Shown piece by piece: positions 9,074 to 17,883 of a DNA stretch of 64,000 bases. Each line of letters starts with the position of its first letter. Position 1 is the first letter of the stretch. The position numbers were made by a program, and so were the translations under genes. Below the pieces are notes generated by a model, which was not told the origin of the DNA, did no database searches, and saw only the letters and a program-made list of their open reading frames with translations. The stretch lies in contig NZ_CP022529.1 in assembly GCF_002237595.1 (NCBI RefSeq), forward strand, positions 1,860,001-1,924,000, written 5' to 3'. This DNA comes from Labrenzia sp. VG12 (GTDB taxonomy: Bacteria; Pseudomonadota; Alphaproteobacteria; Rhizobiales; Stappiaceae).

Positions 9074-9925
9074 ATGAATGGGCAAACTTCTCCTTTCGGA
9101 AATTCCTTGAAGGCGCTGCGCCGTGAACGCGGCCTGTCACAGGCCGAATTTGCAGCACGGATCGGCTCGACCCAGCGCCACGTCTCGTTTCTGGAAACCG
9201 GGCGCGCCGGGCCAAGCCCCTTCATGATCCAGAGAATTGAACGGGAGCTGGCACTGCCCGTGGCCCGAAGCCAGGTGCTCTACCAGGCAGCCGGTTTTTC
9301 CAGCCCATACAAATGCCGCGCGGAGGATTCTCCGGATGTGGTCGAAGCGCTCGACCTGATCGAGACAAGACTCCTCAAACACTGGCCCTTCCCGGCCTAT
9401 GTGCTCGACAAACGCTGGACAATCCTGCGCACCAATCTTCCCGGCAAGCTGTTTCTCACCGGGTTTTCAGAACAGCAGAACCAACCGCCCAACCTGTTCA
9501 GGATTTTCCTGTCGGCGGCGTTCCGGGAACGCATTTTGAACTGGACTGAAGCCGCACCGATTTTCGCCGCGCGCCTTTACAAGGAAGCAGCCGAAGATCC
9601 GGAGCTGAACGAGCTCCTGGAGGAAGCACGCGACGCAGGACTTCTGGATGGCCTCGACGAGACCTTTCGCGAGAATGTTCCGGTCTTTGTCCCCGTTGAA
9701 GTGTTGGGCCCGGACGGAAGCCGATTGCGCGTCACCTCCCTTCTGGGTCAGCTCGTATCCGTGCAGGACGCGGTGATCGAGGGCATGACGATTGAACTGA
9801 TGGTACCGATGGATGCCGGCACCGAGGCCTGTCTGCTCGGAGCGGGCCAGGCTGCCAACGGTGCTGATGCCCCGCACGATCCAGAGGCATTGGCCAGAAG
9901 CATTGAATTGAGGGGGGCAACATGA
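9074..9925 (+). CDS. XRE-family regulator with MmyB-like ligand-binding domain
   Basis: A 283-residue DNA-binding protein: an N-terminal HTH (about residues 8-65; LSQAEFAARIGSTQRHVSFLE) followed by an MmyB-type ligand-binding/PAS-like domain (about 95-265; VLDKRWTILRTN). The family is common in Proteobacteria and Actinobacteria, often controlling neighbouring metabolic genes. Its stop overlaps the ATG of the next gene by four bases, so the two are translated together. The divergent MAPEG gene upstream is a plausible target. Confidence 0.88.
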   Translation: MNGQTSPFGNSLKALRRERGLSQAEFAARIGSTQRHVSFLETGRAGPSPFMIQRIERELALPVARSQVLYQAAGFSSPYKCRAEDSPDVVEALDLIETRLLKHWPFPAYVLDKRWTILRTNLPGKLFLTGFSEQQNQPPNLFRIFLSAAFRERILNWTEAAPIFAARLYKEAAEDPELNELLEEARDAGLLDGLDETFRENVPVFVPVEVLGPDGSRLRVTSLLGQLVSVQDAVIEGMTIELMVPMDAGTEACLLGAGQAANGADAPHDPEALARSIELRGAT

Positions 9926-10821
9926 TCGCACGTCGATTTCTTTCGATGGCCGCCTTGGGGTGGCTGCTGCTGTCTCCGTCAGGACCAGCATCGGCCGCGG
10001 ACAACGTGCCTGCCTCTGTCTGGAACGGCGCGGACATGAGACCGGTCAACGGACTGCCCGACGGGCACTATGCGCTTGACCGGCTTTCAGACGGGACAGG
10101 CGTTGCTGCTTGGTATGGCGCGCCCACCGCGCGCTACCAGCACGCTATCCTGGGGGATGACATTGAGGCCGGATCGCTGCATCTCGCTTTCCAGGATGGC
10201 CGGCACTATGACCTGTTCCTGCCGTTTGATCAGGTGTTTGAAGATCGCACACCAAGGATCGTCGATCTGGATGGCGACGGTGAAATCGAGATCGTTGCTA
10301 TCCGGTCTTTTCAAGACGCGGGCGGCAGCGTTGCCCTCTACGGCATCCGGGACGGCGAGCTCAGGGAACTGGCAGCAACGGCCCCGATCGGACGGACCAA
10401 CAGATGGCTGAATATTGCCGGCATCGCCGACTATGCCGGACGCGGCAGCAAGCAGATCGCCTATGTCGAGACCCCGCATATCGGTGGCACGCTCCATGTC
10501 GTGAACTGGAAGGGCAAGACGCTAGTTCCCCTTGCCTCGCTTCGGGGCTTTTCCAACCACAAGATCGGCTCGCGCCATCAGGATCTTTCGGCCGACATTG
10601 CCTGGGCCGGCAAGGGACCGCCTGAGCTCGTGGTGCCTTCGAACAACCTGCGCAGCCTGCGTATCGTCGGATTTTCAGAAAACAGCCTTGAGGAGCTGGA
10701 CCGGATCAATCTTCCCGCACGCGTCCTCAAACGCGCAGCACCTGCCAAGGGTCAGGCACCGGGCTGTGTCCGCTTTCGCCTTGAAAACGGTGACGACGCT
10801 ACGGTCTGCCCGCCGGGTTAA
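9922..10821 (+). CDS. Secreted VCBS/FG-GAP-like protein of unknown function
   Basis: A 299-residue protein with an N-terminal signal peptide (cleavage likely after ASAAD, around residue 25). One clear calcium-loop-like motif, DLDGDGEIEI (about residues 112-121), is the hallmark of VCBS/FG-GAP beta-propeller blades. Other blades are more diverged (IADYAGRGSKQIAYV; DIAWAGKGPPELVV). It is coupled to the XRE regulator by ATGA overlap, an unusual pairing of regulator and exported protein. The function is unknown. Confidence 0.7.
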   Translation: MIARRFLSMAALGWLLLSPSGPASAADNVPASVWNGADMRPVNGLPDGHYALDRLSDGTGVAAWYGAPTARYQHAILGDDIEAGSLHLAFQDGRHYDLFLPFDQVFEDRTPRIVDLDGDGEIEIVAIRSFQDAGGSVALYGIRDGELRELAATAPIGRTNRWLNIAGIADYAGRGSKQIAYVETPHIGGTLHVVNWKGKTLVPLASLRGFSNHKIGSRHQDLSADIAWAGKGPPELVVPSNNLRSLRIVGFSENSLEELDRINLPARVLKRAAPAKGQAPGCVRFRLENGDDATVCPPG

Positions 10822-10843
10822 TCAGCTCGAGGCCGCCGGAAGC

Positions 10844-11262
10844 TCAGCTTTGTGGTGCCTGCGCTGCAAGGATCCGGCCGATATTCACTTCGATCCAGTC
10901 GGCAAAATCACGAACCTTTGCCGCCACTTCCCGGCCGATCGGGGTCAGGCTGTAGTCAACATGGGCGGCACCACGGGGTGGGAATGCCGGTTGACGAACC
11001 CGTCGGCCTCCAGCGTTTGCAGCGTTTGCGCCAGCATTTTCTCGCTGACCCCGCCGACCTTGCGCCGAAGCTCGGAAAACCGGTGCTCCTTTTCCAGCAA
11101 TGCGATCAGGACCAGCACGCCCCAGCGGCTGGTCAGGTGTTTCAGGATGTCTCGGGACGGGCAGTTCTGGTTGAACAGTTCGCCCTGCCGAACCAGGGCT
11201 GACAGCGGTCGGGACGGCTGCAGCAAGGGGTCCGGCTTCTTTTCGGATCTTGGATTTGCCAT
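10844..11262 (-). pseudogene. HxlR-family regulator (YtfH/QorR-like), apparent one-base deletion
   Basis: The protein starts normally with the HxlR winged-helix block: CPSRDILKHLTSRWGVLVLI, FSELRRKVGGVSEKMLAQTL and LEADGFVNRHSHPVVPP. It then shifts and stops at 10945. The missing end, HVDYSLTPIGREVAAKV, reads in another frame to a stop at 10844. Adding one C at the CCC run (plus strand about 10963-10965) would restore a normal HxlR of about 139 residues. It is divergent from qorB, as E. coli ytfH is from ytfG. This could be a sequencing error or a true loss of the repressor. Confidence 0.85.
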
Positions 11263-11309
11263 GGGTCTCCAAACTTTCAGGGCCAGTTTCAGGAAATCTC
11301 AAAACTAAC

Positions 11310-11340
11310 CTTTTTGTACGTACTAACAAAAAGTAAGTAC
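11310..11340. promoter_or_regulatory. Probable HxlR operator in the hxlR-qorB divergent region
   Basis: Perfect inverted repeat CTTTTTGT (11310-11317) and ACAAAAAG (11326-11333) around ACGTACTA, followed by TAAGTAC. GTAC-containing dyads like this are typical of HxlR/QorR-type sites. It lies 62-85 bases before the qorB ATG and about 50 bases before hxlR. Confidence 0.7.
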
Positions 11341-11394
11341 CCCGTCTACATGGGAAGCATCCGACCAAAACCGATCGTTTGAAGGAGAAAGACG

Positions 11395-12270
11395 ATGATC
11401 GCTGTCACGGGTGCCAATGGCCAGCTGGGCCGCCTTGCCCTGAAACACCTCCAGAACCTGACCACGGAACCGCTGCGCGCTCTGGTGCGCTCGCCGGAAA
11501 AGGCTCAGGATCTTGCCTCCGCTCACGTCTCTGTTGTCAAAGGCGACTACGACGATCCGGAAAGTCTGCGCGCAGCCCTCGCCGGCGTCGACCGTCTGCT
11601 GTTGATCTCCGGCTCCGAGGTCGGCAAGCGGGTGGCACAGCATGCAGCGGTCATCGAAGCCGCCAAGGCTGCCGGCGTCCGGTTCATTACCTATACCAGC
11701 CTGCTCAACGTGCCGCATTCCAGCCTGGTCCTTGCTGCGGAACATGTCGAAACGGAACAGCGACTTGCCGACAGCGGCATTGCGCATGCCGTTCTTCGCA
11801 ATGGCTGGTACCTTGAAAACTTCGCCGGCACCGTTGCAGCCGCCCTTGCCCATGGTGCCGTTGTCGGCGCAAGCGGCAACGGCCGGTTCTCCGCGGCAGG
11901 ACGCTCGGACTATGCCGAAGCGGCTGCCAGGGTAATCGCAGGTGATGACCTGTCCACCCGTGCCCTTGACCTTGGTGGCCAACCCGCCTTCACCCTCGCA
12001 GATCTCGCCGCCGAACTCTCGCGCCAGAGCGGACGCGACATACCGTTCAATAATCTTCCGGAAGACACCTATGCCGGGATCCTGGTGGAAGCGGGACTGC
12101 CGGACGGCTTCGCCAAGGCCCTTGCCGATGCGGACCGCGGGGCTGCGGCAGGCGAACTGGAAACAGCCTCTACAGCACTGGAAGACCTGACCGGCCATCC
12201 CGCGCGAACGCTCGGGGACTTTGTCGCCGAGACGCTGGCAACGAGCCAGGTCGCCGACAACGCGGCGTAA
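11395..12270 (+). CDS. qorB: NAD(P)H:quinone oxidoreductase 2 / NmrA-type protein
   Basis: A 291-residue NmrA-like atypical short-chain dehydrogenase. The Rossmann motif TGANGQLGRL is at residues 5-14, and RNGWYLENF, typical of the QorB/YtfG group, is at about residue 138. The start has a strong site, AAGGAG, eight bases before ATG. The E. coli homologue reduces quinones with NADPH and is controlled by an adjacent HxlR-type regulator. The same arrangement is seen here, with a palindromic site in the shared promoter region. Quinone or electrophile stress is therefore the likely inducer. Confidence 0.88.
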   Translation: MIAVTGANGQLGRLALKHLQNLTTEPLRALVRSPEKAQDLASAHVSVVKGDYDDPESLRAALAGVDRLLLISGSEVGKRVAQHAAVIEAAKAAGVRFITYTSLLNVPHSSLVLAAEHVETEQRLADSGIAHAVLRNGWYLENFAGTVAAALAHGAVVGASGNGRFSAAGRSDYAEAAARVIAGDDLSTRALDLGGQPAFTLADLAAELSRQSGRDIPFNNLPEDTYAGILVEAGLPDGFAKALADADRGAAAGELETASTALEDLTGHPARTLGDFVAETLATSQVADNAA

Positions 12271-12324
12271 GACCCGATCATCAGGGGTCTTCCGAACTGG
12301 AAGGCCCCGTCAGGCAAGGCTAAA

Positions 12325-13341
12325 ATGCGCAGCACTGAAACGCTCCCGTCGCCAATGCCGCCTGCACTATTTGCCTCCTCTTCGTTCAATCTCTCAAAAG
12401 ACGATCCGGTCGTGGCCTGGCTGCTGGACGGCGATCCGGCAATCGCCTTCCAGGTTCACAGGGATCTTCTTGAAGAAGACCGCCCGGATCTTCAGAAACG
12501 CATTCCTCTGGAAGGCTGGGGCAAGGCCTATCTGGAGGCGCGCCACATCGATGGCTCCTGGGGTAAGGGCTTTTACAAGCCCTACTGGACTGCCAGCCAC
12601 TACACGCTTCTGGACCTCAAGACCTTTGCCTTCCCGCCTGATCATCCGGCAATCGCCAAGAGCCTTGATCTGATCCTCAGGCGTCCGCGCGCCCGGGACG
12701 GCGGCATCGCGGCATCCCCTGGAGACAAGAAGAGCGATGTCTGCATCAATGCGCTCTTTCTGAGCTATGCCGCCTATTTCGGAGTAGCAGCAAAACGCCT
12801 GGAACCGTTGATCGACTTTCTTCTGGGTGAGCGGATGCAAGACGGCGGTTTCAACTGCATGCGCAACAGGTCCGGTGCAAAGGTCAGCTCTTTGCACTCA
12901 ACACTATCGGTGATCGAAGGCTTGTCCGGGTTTCTGGCGCAGGGCCACTCCTATCGCACCGACGAGATCAGGGACAGTCTCCGGACAGCTACGGAAACCA
13001 TCATGGCCCGTCGCCTGTTCCGCTCCCGCCGGAGCGGTGACATCATTCGGCTCGACTTTCTGAAACCGACCTTCCCGGCCCGCTGGCGTTACACCACGCT
13101 GCGCGCCCTCGACACGTTTCGCGCCAACGGCACGCCCTTCGACCCGAGGATGCAGGAAGCTCTGACCCGGCTGGCCGGATTGCGGCGCAAGGACGGGCGC
13201 TGGCTGCGCAGCGCGGCCCTGCCCGGTAAAACCCATCTGGAGCTGGAACCGCCGAGGCGGCCAAGCCGCTGGATCACGCTGATTGCCCTGCGTATCCTGA
13301 AGGCCTATGGGCACGCTCCGGAGAAGGACGAAGCGTCATAG
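12325..13341 (+). CDS. Alpha/alpha-toroid (prenyltransferase/squalene-oxidase-repeat-like) protein
   Basis: A 338-residue cytoplasmic protein with no signal peptide. Repeated D-G-(G/S)-(W/F) blocks recur along it (DGSWGKGF, RDGGIAAS, QDGGFNCM, KDGRWLRS), the pattern of QW-like repeats in terpenoid-cyclase-type alpha/alpha barrels. The DXDD catalytic motif of squalene-hopene cyclases is absent, so it is not a classical terpene cyclase. It follows qorB by 54 bases on the same strand and may be cotranscribed. An alternative ATG lies 30 bases downstream. The function is unknown. Confidence 0.7.
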   Translation: MRSTETLPSPMPPALFASSSFNLSKDDPVVAWLLDGDPAIAFQVHRDLLEEDRPDLQKRIPLEGWGKAYLEARHIDGSWGKGFYKPYWTASHYTLLDLKTFAFPPDHPAIAKSLDLILRRPRARDGGIAASPGDKKSDVCINALFLSYAAYFGVAAKRLEPLIDFLLGERMQDGGFNCMRNRSGAKVSSLHSTLSVIEGLSGFLAQGHSYRTDEIRDSLRTATETIMARRLFRSRRSGDIIRLDFLKPTFPARWRYTTLRALDTFRANGTPFDPRMQEALTRLAGLRRKDGRWLRSAALPGKTHLELEPPRRPSRWITLIALRILKAYGHAPEKDEAS

Positions 13342-13460
13342 CCCGAGCTTGCACAGATCGAACTCATTTCAGATCCTGTTAAATTGCTTCAAGGAAATTT
13401 GTTGGTCGCAGGTCTGCCGACCTGATAGGCACGAAAGACTGAGTTTTCGGAAAGCCGATC

Positions 13461-14699
13461 ATGTCCGTTGCCACCGCGCCAGATCCTTACGTCCAGGACG
13501 GGCCCTATGCCTGGTTCCGCCTGGCCATCTCGATCCTGCTGAGCACCCTTGGTGGCGCCGGCATGTGGGCGGTTGTGGTCGTTCTGCCGGCGGTCCAGAC
13601 CGATTTTGGCATTGACCGGGCCGGCGCCTCCCTGCCCTACACCGCGACCATGCTGGGTTTCGCCGCCGGCAACTATCTGCTGGGGCGTTTTGTCGACCGG
13701 TTCGGCATCGTGCCGCCTGTGATCGGATCGGCCGTTGCGCTCAGCGCCGGTTTCGCGCTGGCGGCACTGTCCACGGATGTCTGGATGTTCTCGCTTGCCC
13801 AGGGCGTTCTTGTCGGATTGGGCACGGCGGCGACCTTCGGTCCGCTGATTGCAGATGTCTCCCACTGGTTTCTGAAACGTCGCGGGCTCGCAGTTGCCTG
13901 TGCGGCCTGTGGCAATTATCTGGCAGGTGTGCTCTGGCCCACCTTCATCCAGTGGAGCCTGGCCACGACCGATTGGCGCGAAACCTACCTGATGATTGCG
14001 GCGATCTGCATTGTCACCATGGTTCCGCTTGCGCTGATCCTGCGTCGGCGACCGCCCGAAAGCGCCCTTTCGGCCGCACCCAGCGCCCGGGCCTTCGGTG
14101 ACCAGAGCACCGGCCTTTCACCGGCAGCGCTGCAATGGCTGCTGGTTCTGGCCGGCCTGGCCTGCTGCGTGGCCATGTCGATGCCGCAGGTGCATATCGT
14201 CGCCTATTGTGTCGATCTCGGCTTCGGCGTTGCCCCCGGCGCCGACATGATCGCGCTGATGACGGGCGCCGGTGTCATCAGCCGGCTTGCCTCCGGTTTC
14301 GTCGCCGACAAGATCGGCGGCGTGAAGACGCTGCTGATCGGCTCCGTCCTGCAATGCGCTGCCCTGTTTCTCTATATTCCCTTCGACGGGCTGGCATCGC
14401 TCTATCTGGTCTCGCTGATCTTCGGCCTGGCCCAGGGCGGCATTGTGCCGAGTTACGCCGTGATCGTGCGCGAATACCTTCCGGCACGCGAGGCCGGCCA
14501 GCGGGTCGGTCTGGTGATCATGTCAACGATCCTCGGCATGGCGCTCGGCGGCTGGCTGTCCGGCCTGATCTACGATCTGACCGGTTCCTATGATGCCGCT
14601 TTCCTGAACGGCATTGCCTGGAACTTCCTGAACATGGCCGTGATGATCTTCATCCTGTTCAGCGGCCGCCGTCGCTGGACTTCGTTCGCAGCAGGATGA
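13461..14699 (+). CDS. MFS transporter
   Basis: A 412-residue protein with 12 predicted helices and the loop pattern of the major facilitator superfamily (YLLGRFVDRFGIVPP between helices 2 and 3; FVADKIGGVKTLL between 8 and 9). The topology resembles the OFA/monocarboxylate-like group, but no substrate can be inferred. The ATG is preceded by GGAAAG. Its last 41 bases overlap the convergent B12-type permease gene on the minus strand. Confidence 0.9.
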   Translation: MSVATAPDPYVQDGPYAWFRLAISILLSTLGGAGMWAVVVVLPAVQTDFGIDRAGASLPYTATMLGFAAGNYLLGRFVDRFGIVPPVIGSAVALSAGFALAALSTDVWMFSLAQGVLVGLGTAATFGPLIADVSHWFLKRRGLAVACAACGNYLAGVLWPTFIQWSLATTDWRETYLMIAAICIVTMVPLALILRRRPPESALSAAPSARAFGDQSTGLSPAALQWLLVLAGLACCVAMSMPQVHIVAYCVDLGFGVAPGADMIALMTGAGVISRLASGFVADKIGGVKTLLIGSVLQCAALFLYIPFDGLASLYLVSLIFGLAQGGIVPSYAVIVREYLPAREAGQRVGLVIMSTILGMALGGWLSGLIYDLTGSYDAAFLNGIAWNFLNMAVMIFILFSGRRRWTSFAAG

Positions 14700-15753
14700 T
14701 GAAGAAGACCCCGCCGATCAGGCCGGTGACGATGCCGATGGGCATGTCTTCCGGCGCCATCAGCGTGCGCGCCAGAATATCCGCCCAGATGAGGAAAATC
14801 GCGCCAAGCAGAAGTGAAATCGGCAGGACACGCGTGTAACTGCCCCCCACCAGATATCTCGCGATATGCGGGATCATCAGGCCGACAAAGCCGATGATCC
14901 CGGAAAATGCGACCATCACGCCGGTAATGAGAGCGCCAACAACAAACACCGTCAGCCGGAACCGTTGAACGGCGATGCCCAGCGTTGCAGCCGTTTCATC
15001 GCCGATGGTCATCGCATTCAGATCCGCAGCCTTCATCAGGAGGTATGGCGTCGCCAGAACCAGAATGGCGAGCGGATAAAGCAGATGGCTCCATTGGGCC
15101 AGACCAAGACCGCCCAGCATCCAGAACACCACCGTGTGGGTTGCGCGCGGATCGCCCAGGAAAATCAGAATATTGGCCAGGGCCATGATCACGAAGGACA
15201 CGGCAACCCCGGCCAGCACCAGCTTGTCGGCGCTTGTTGCGCCGGTGAACCGGGTTACGCTGAGCACAACCAGCGTTGCCAGCAGCGCGCCCGCAAAGGC
15301 CATCACGGGAACGGTCAGAAGACCGAGAAAAAGCCCCGTGTGCAAAAGCGCCAGAATGGCACCGGCTGCCCCGCCCGACGATATGCCGAGCAGGTGTGGA
15401 TCAGCCAGCGGATTGCGCGTCACCGCCTGCAGCGCCGCCCCGACCAGCGCCAGCCCCGCACCGACACAGGCGGCCAGGATCACCCGCGGAAAGCGGATGT
15501 CCCAGACAATGGCTTCCCGGCCCCTGGACCAGTCGACGTCGACCAGTCCCGGCCAGACCTTGTTGGCAACAACCCCGAGCACCGTTCCGGACGGGACGGA
15601 CACCGCCCCGACCGAAACGCCCATGACCACGGACACGACAAGAACGCTCAAGCCCGCCAGAATCCACAGGCCGATCGCGCTCTGCTTGGTGGATTTTCGC
15701 TGGTCGGGCTGAAACGAGTGATCCAGTCCATCCGAAGCCGGTCGTTGCAACAA
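14659..15753 (-). CDS. FecCD-family ABC permease (BtuC-like), riboswitch operon
   Basis: A 364-residue membrane protein of the BtuC/FecCD family that forms the channel of ABC importers for B12, haem or siderophores. The signature NPLADPHLLGISSG follows the second helix, and GDETAATLG precedes a later helix. About ten helices are expected. The frame begins with TTG at 15753, five bases after the binding-protein stop, and no early ATG exists. It is the last gene of the minus-strand operon controlled by the cobalamin riboswitch at 18.3-18.45 kb, so B12 or a corrinoid is the likely cargo. Confidence 0.92.
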   Translation of the reverse strand: MLQRPASDGLDHSFQPDQRKSTKQSAIGLWILAGLSVLVVSVVMGVSVGAVSVPSGTVLGVVANKVWPGLVDVDWSRGREAIVWDIRFPRVILAACVGAGLALVGAALQAVTRNPLADPHLLGISSGGAAGAILALLHTGLFLGLLTVPVMAFAGALLATLVVLSVTRFTGATSADKLVLAGVAVSFVIMALANILIFLGDPRATHTVVFWMLGGLGLAQWSHLLYPLAILVLATPYLLMKAADLNAMTIGDETAATLGIAVQRFRLTVFVVGALITGVMVAFSGIIGFVGLMIPHIARYLVGGSYTRVLPISLLLGAIFLIWADILARTLMAPEDMPIGIVTGLIGGVFFIILLRTKSSDGGR

Positions 15754-15757
15754 GGGT

Positions 15758-16693
15758 TCATTCTCCCCAGAAGGCGTCGGCGAGCTTCTTCACCGCATTG
15801 ATATTCCGAGGTCCCGGCGTCGCTTCCACGTATTCCAGAGTGACAAAACGGTCGTTCTTGACTGCATCAATGCCGGCAAGCGCCGGATTGTTCTTCATGA
15901 AGTCGCGCTTCTGCTCGGCTGTGACATTGCCGTAATTGACGATCACGACCACTTCCGGGTCCTTTTCGACCACTGTCTCCCAGTCGATCCTGGCCCAGCT
16001 CTTCTCGAAATCATCGAGCACGTTGATACCGCCGGCCGCCTCGATCAGCGCCGTCGGCATGGCGTAGCGGCCGGCCGTGAACGGCTTGTCTTCGCCGCTG
16101 TCATAGACAAAGACGCGCAGCGGCTTGTCACCGGGTGAGAGCGCTGACGTGACCCGGTCGAGTTCCATTTTGTAGGCGCCGACAAGATCATAGGCCGTAT
16201 CTTCAACGCCGAAAATCTTCCCGAGATTGATCAGGTCGTTATACATGTCGTCCATGGAGACCTTCGGCTTGTCGCCGATATGAATGCAGGACTCGCTCAA
16301 TTCGTAGACCTTGATGCCGAAGGGCTCCAGGGTTTCGGGCGTGACCTCTCCGCCAACCTTCATGCCGTAGTTCCAGCCCGCGAAGTAAAAGTCCGCATCT
16401 GCCCCAATCAGCACTTCCTTGGTCGGGTATTTGGCGGACAGCTCCGGCAGTTCGGCAACGCCTTCGCGCATCTCCTCGTCCAGCGTTTTCCAGCCGGAAA
16501 TGCCGGTATAGCCGACCATGCTGTCACGCAGGCCAAGCACCAGCATCATTTCCGTCAGGTTGACGTCGTTGGATACAGCTGCTTTCGGCGGCGCGTCAAA
16601 GGTGACCTTGCGGTCACAGCTTTGAACGGTGGTCTGCGCAAGGGCAGCTCCCGCGTAAAGGGTTGCAGCCAGACCAAGGGCCAGACGTTTCAT
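15758..16693 (-). CDS. Periplasmic B12/metal-chelate-type binding protein (BtuF-like)
   Basis: A 311-residue secreted protein with a clear signal peptide (residues 1-19, cleaved after ALA). It belongs to the helical-backbone Peripla_BP_2 fold used for corrinoids, haem and siderophores. The conserved glutamates that salt-bridge to the permease are plausible in ELPELSAKYPTKEVLIGADA and in the second lobe (IDWETVVEKDPEVVVIV). It lies between the ATPase (15 bases upstream) and the permease. The riboswitch argues for corrinoid or cobalt-related uptake; the substrate is inferred, not seen. Confidence 0.9.
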   Translation of the reverse strand: MKRLALGLAATLYAGAALAQTTVQSCDRKVTFDAPPKAAVSNDVNLTEMMLVLGLRDSMVGYTGISGWKTLDEEMREGVAELPELSAKYPTKEVLIGADADFYFAGWNYGMKVGGEVTPETLEPFGIKVYELSESCIHIGDKPKVSMDDMYNDLINLGKIFGVEDTAYDLVGAYKMELDRVTSALSPGDKPLRVFVYDSGEDKPFTAGRYAMPTALIEAAGGINVLDDFEKSWARIDWETVVEKDPEVVVIVNYGNVTAEQKRDFMKNNPALAGIDAVKNDRFVTLEYVEATPGPRNINAVKKLADAFWGE

Positions 16694-16708
16694 GTGTCTA
16701 CTCCAGAC

Positions 16709-17482
16709 TTAGAGATGAAAACTGAGATGGGGATTACGGCCGGGACCAAGTTCCTGTTGCAGGACCCGCACCGCATAGGCGTGTTCAATATGTCCCGGCG
16801 TCAGAACTTCCTCGGGCGCGCCGTGAGCGATTTGGTTGCCCTGGTGAAGCAACAGCACCTGGTCACACACTTGCGATGCCATGTTGAGATCATGCAGGCT
16901 GGTCACGATGGTGATGTTGAGGCTGCTGATCAGCGCGACGATTTCGAGCTGGTGGCGGATATCCAGGTGATTTGTCGGTTCATCCAGGATCAGCAATTGC
17001 GGCTCCTGGGCGAGCGCCCGGGCCACCATCACGCGCTGACGTTCGCCGCCTGACAAGGTGCCGAAGGAACGGCCTGCCAGGGAGAAGAGCCCCATACGGT
17101 CCAGCGCACCATCAATGATGTCAGCGTCGTGACGCCCACCACCTGCGAATCCGGAACCATGCGGACGCCGGCCCAGTGCCACGATTTCACGAACGGACAA
17201 AGCAAAATCCGTTGGTTGCTCCTGGAGGACGGCGGCAATCTGCCGGGCACTCTCGCGCGCCGACAACGACCAGATGTCCCGGCCGTTCAGATGAACGGAA
17301 CCGCTGACCGGCCGGTGAAACCGGTACAGCAGTCGCAGAAGCGTGGATTTGCCGGCGCCATTGGCCCCGGCAATTCCCAGTACCTTTCCAGCCGCAAGCT
17401 CGAAACTGACATCGCTCAGGAGCCGTCTGCCCCTGCCCGGTTGCCAGCTCACGCCGCGAACGGAAAGCGTTGCACCGCTCAT
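16709..17482 (-). CDS. ABC transporter ATPase (BtuD/FepC-like)
   Basis: A 257-residue ATPase with Walker A GANGAGKST (residues 39-47), signature LSGGERQR (143-150) and Walker B LLILDEP (163-169), plus the H-loop in SLHDLN. It belongs to the iron/B12 importer group. The start at 17482 overlaps the DUF1636 stop by four bases; a longer frame upstream has no homology. It powers import through the BtuC-like permease, using the BtuF-like protein. Confidence 0.95.
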   Translation of the reverse strand: MSGATLSVRGVSWQPGRGRRLLSDVSFELAAGKVLGIAGANGAGKSTLLRLLYRFHRPVSGSVHLNGRDIWSLSARESARQIAAVLQEQPTDFALSVREIVALGRRPHGSGFAGGGRHDADIIDGALDRMGLFSLAGRSFGTLSGGERQRVMVARALAQEPQLLILDEPTNHLDIRHQLEIVALISSLNITIVTSLHDLNMASQVCDQVLLLHQGNQIAHGAPEEVLTPGHIEHAYAVRVLQQELGPGRNPHLSFHL

Positions 17483-17883
17483 GAGACGGCGGCCGTATCG
17501 GCTTCGGTGACGATCATGGCCGCCGGTATCCGGGCAAGTGCCGTCCGGCGCAGCTTTCCGGGCCGTTCGCCGGAATTGCACCATCCGTCCTCAAGGGCAC
17601 GGTAATGCTCCGCAAAGGCAACCAGATCATCGATATCCGTTTCCGGATCGATATCGCCAAAGAGGTAGGTCGCCTTGCCGCTGGCCCGATAGGCCACCGT
17701 ACACGGCCTGGTACAGCCGGCCATGCAGGCAACACCCGAGATCTCGAAGTCGTCACCGACCACAGGCACCGCAAGCTTCAGGGCGTCCTGCAGCTTCTTG
17801 ATCAGCTCGTAGCCCGGCCGGCAATTGCTGTTTTTGTGCCGGCAGGAGGTGCAGACGAAAATCTTGTGCGTTTCAGTGCTCAT
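17479..17883 (-). CDS. DUF1636 metal-binding protein
   Basis: A 134-residue cytoplasmic protein of the DUF1636 family (thioredoxin-like ferredoxin fold). Six cysteines form two clusters, CTSCRHKNSNC (C11, C14, C21) and CMAGCTRPC (C53, C57, C61), fitting a bound Fe-S cluster or metal ion. Family members sit in B12- or cobalt-related loci of alphaproteobacteria, and here it is directly fused into the riboswitch operon by a four-base overlap with the ABC ATPase. It may handle the metal or reduce the imported corrinoid; this is inference. Confidence 0.9.
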   Translation of the reverse strand: MSTETHKIFVCTSCRHKNSNCRPGYELIKKLQDALKLAVPVVGDDFEISGVACMAGCTRPCTVAYRASGKATYLFGDIDPETDIDDLVAFAEHYRALEDGWCNSGERPGKLRRTALARIPAAMIVTEADTAAVS

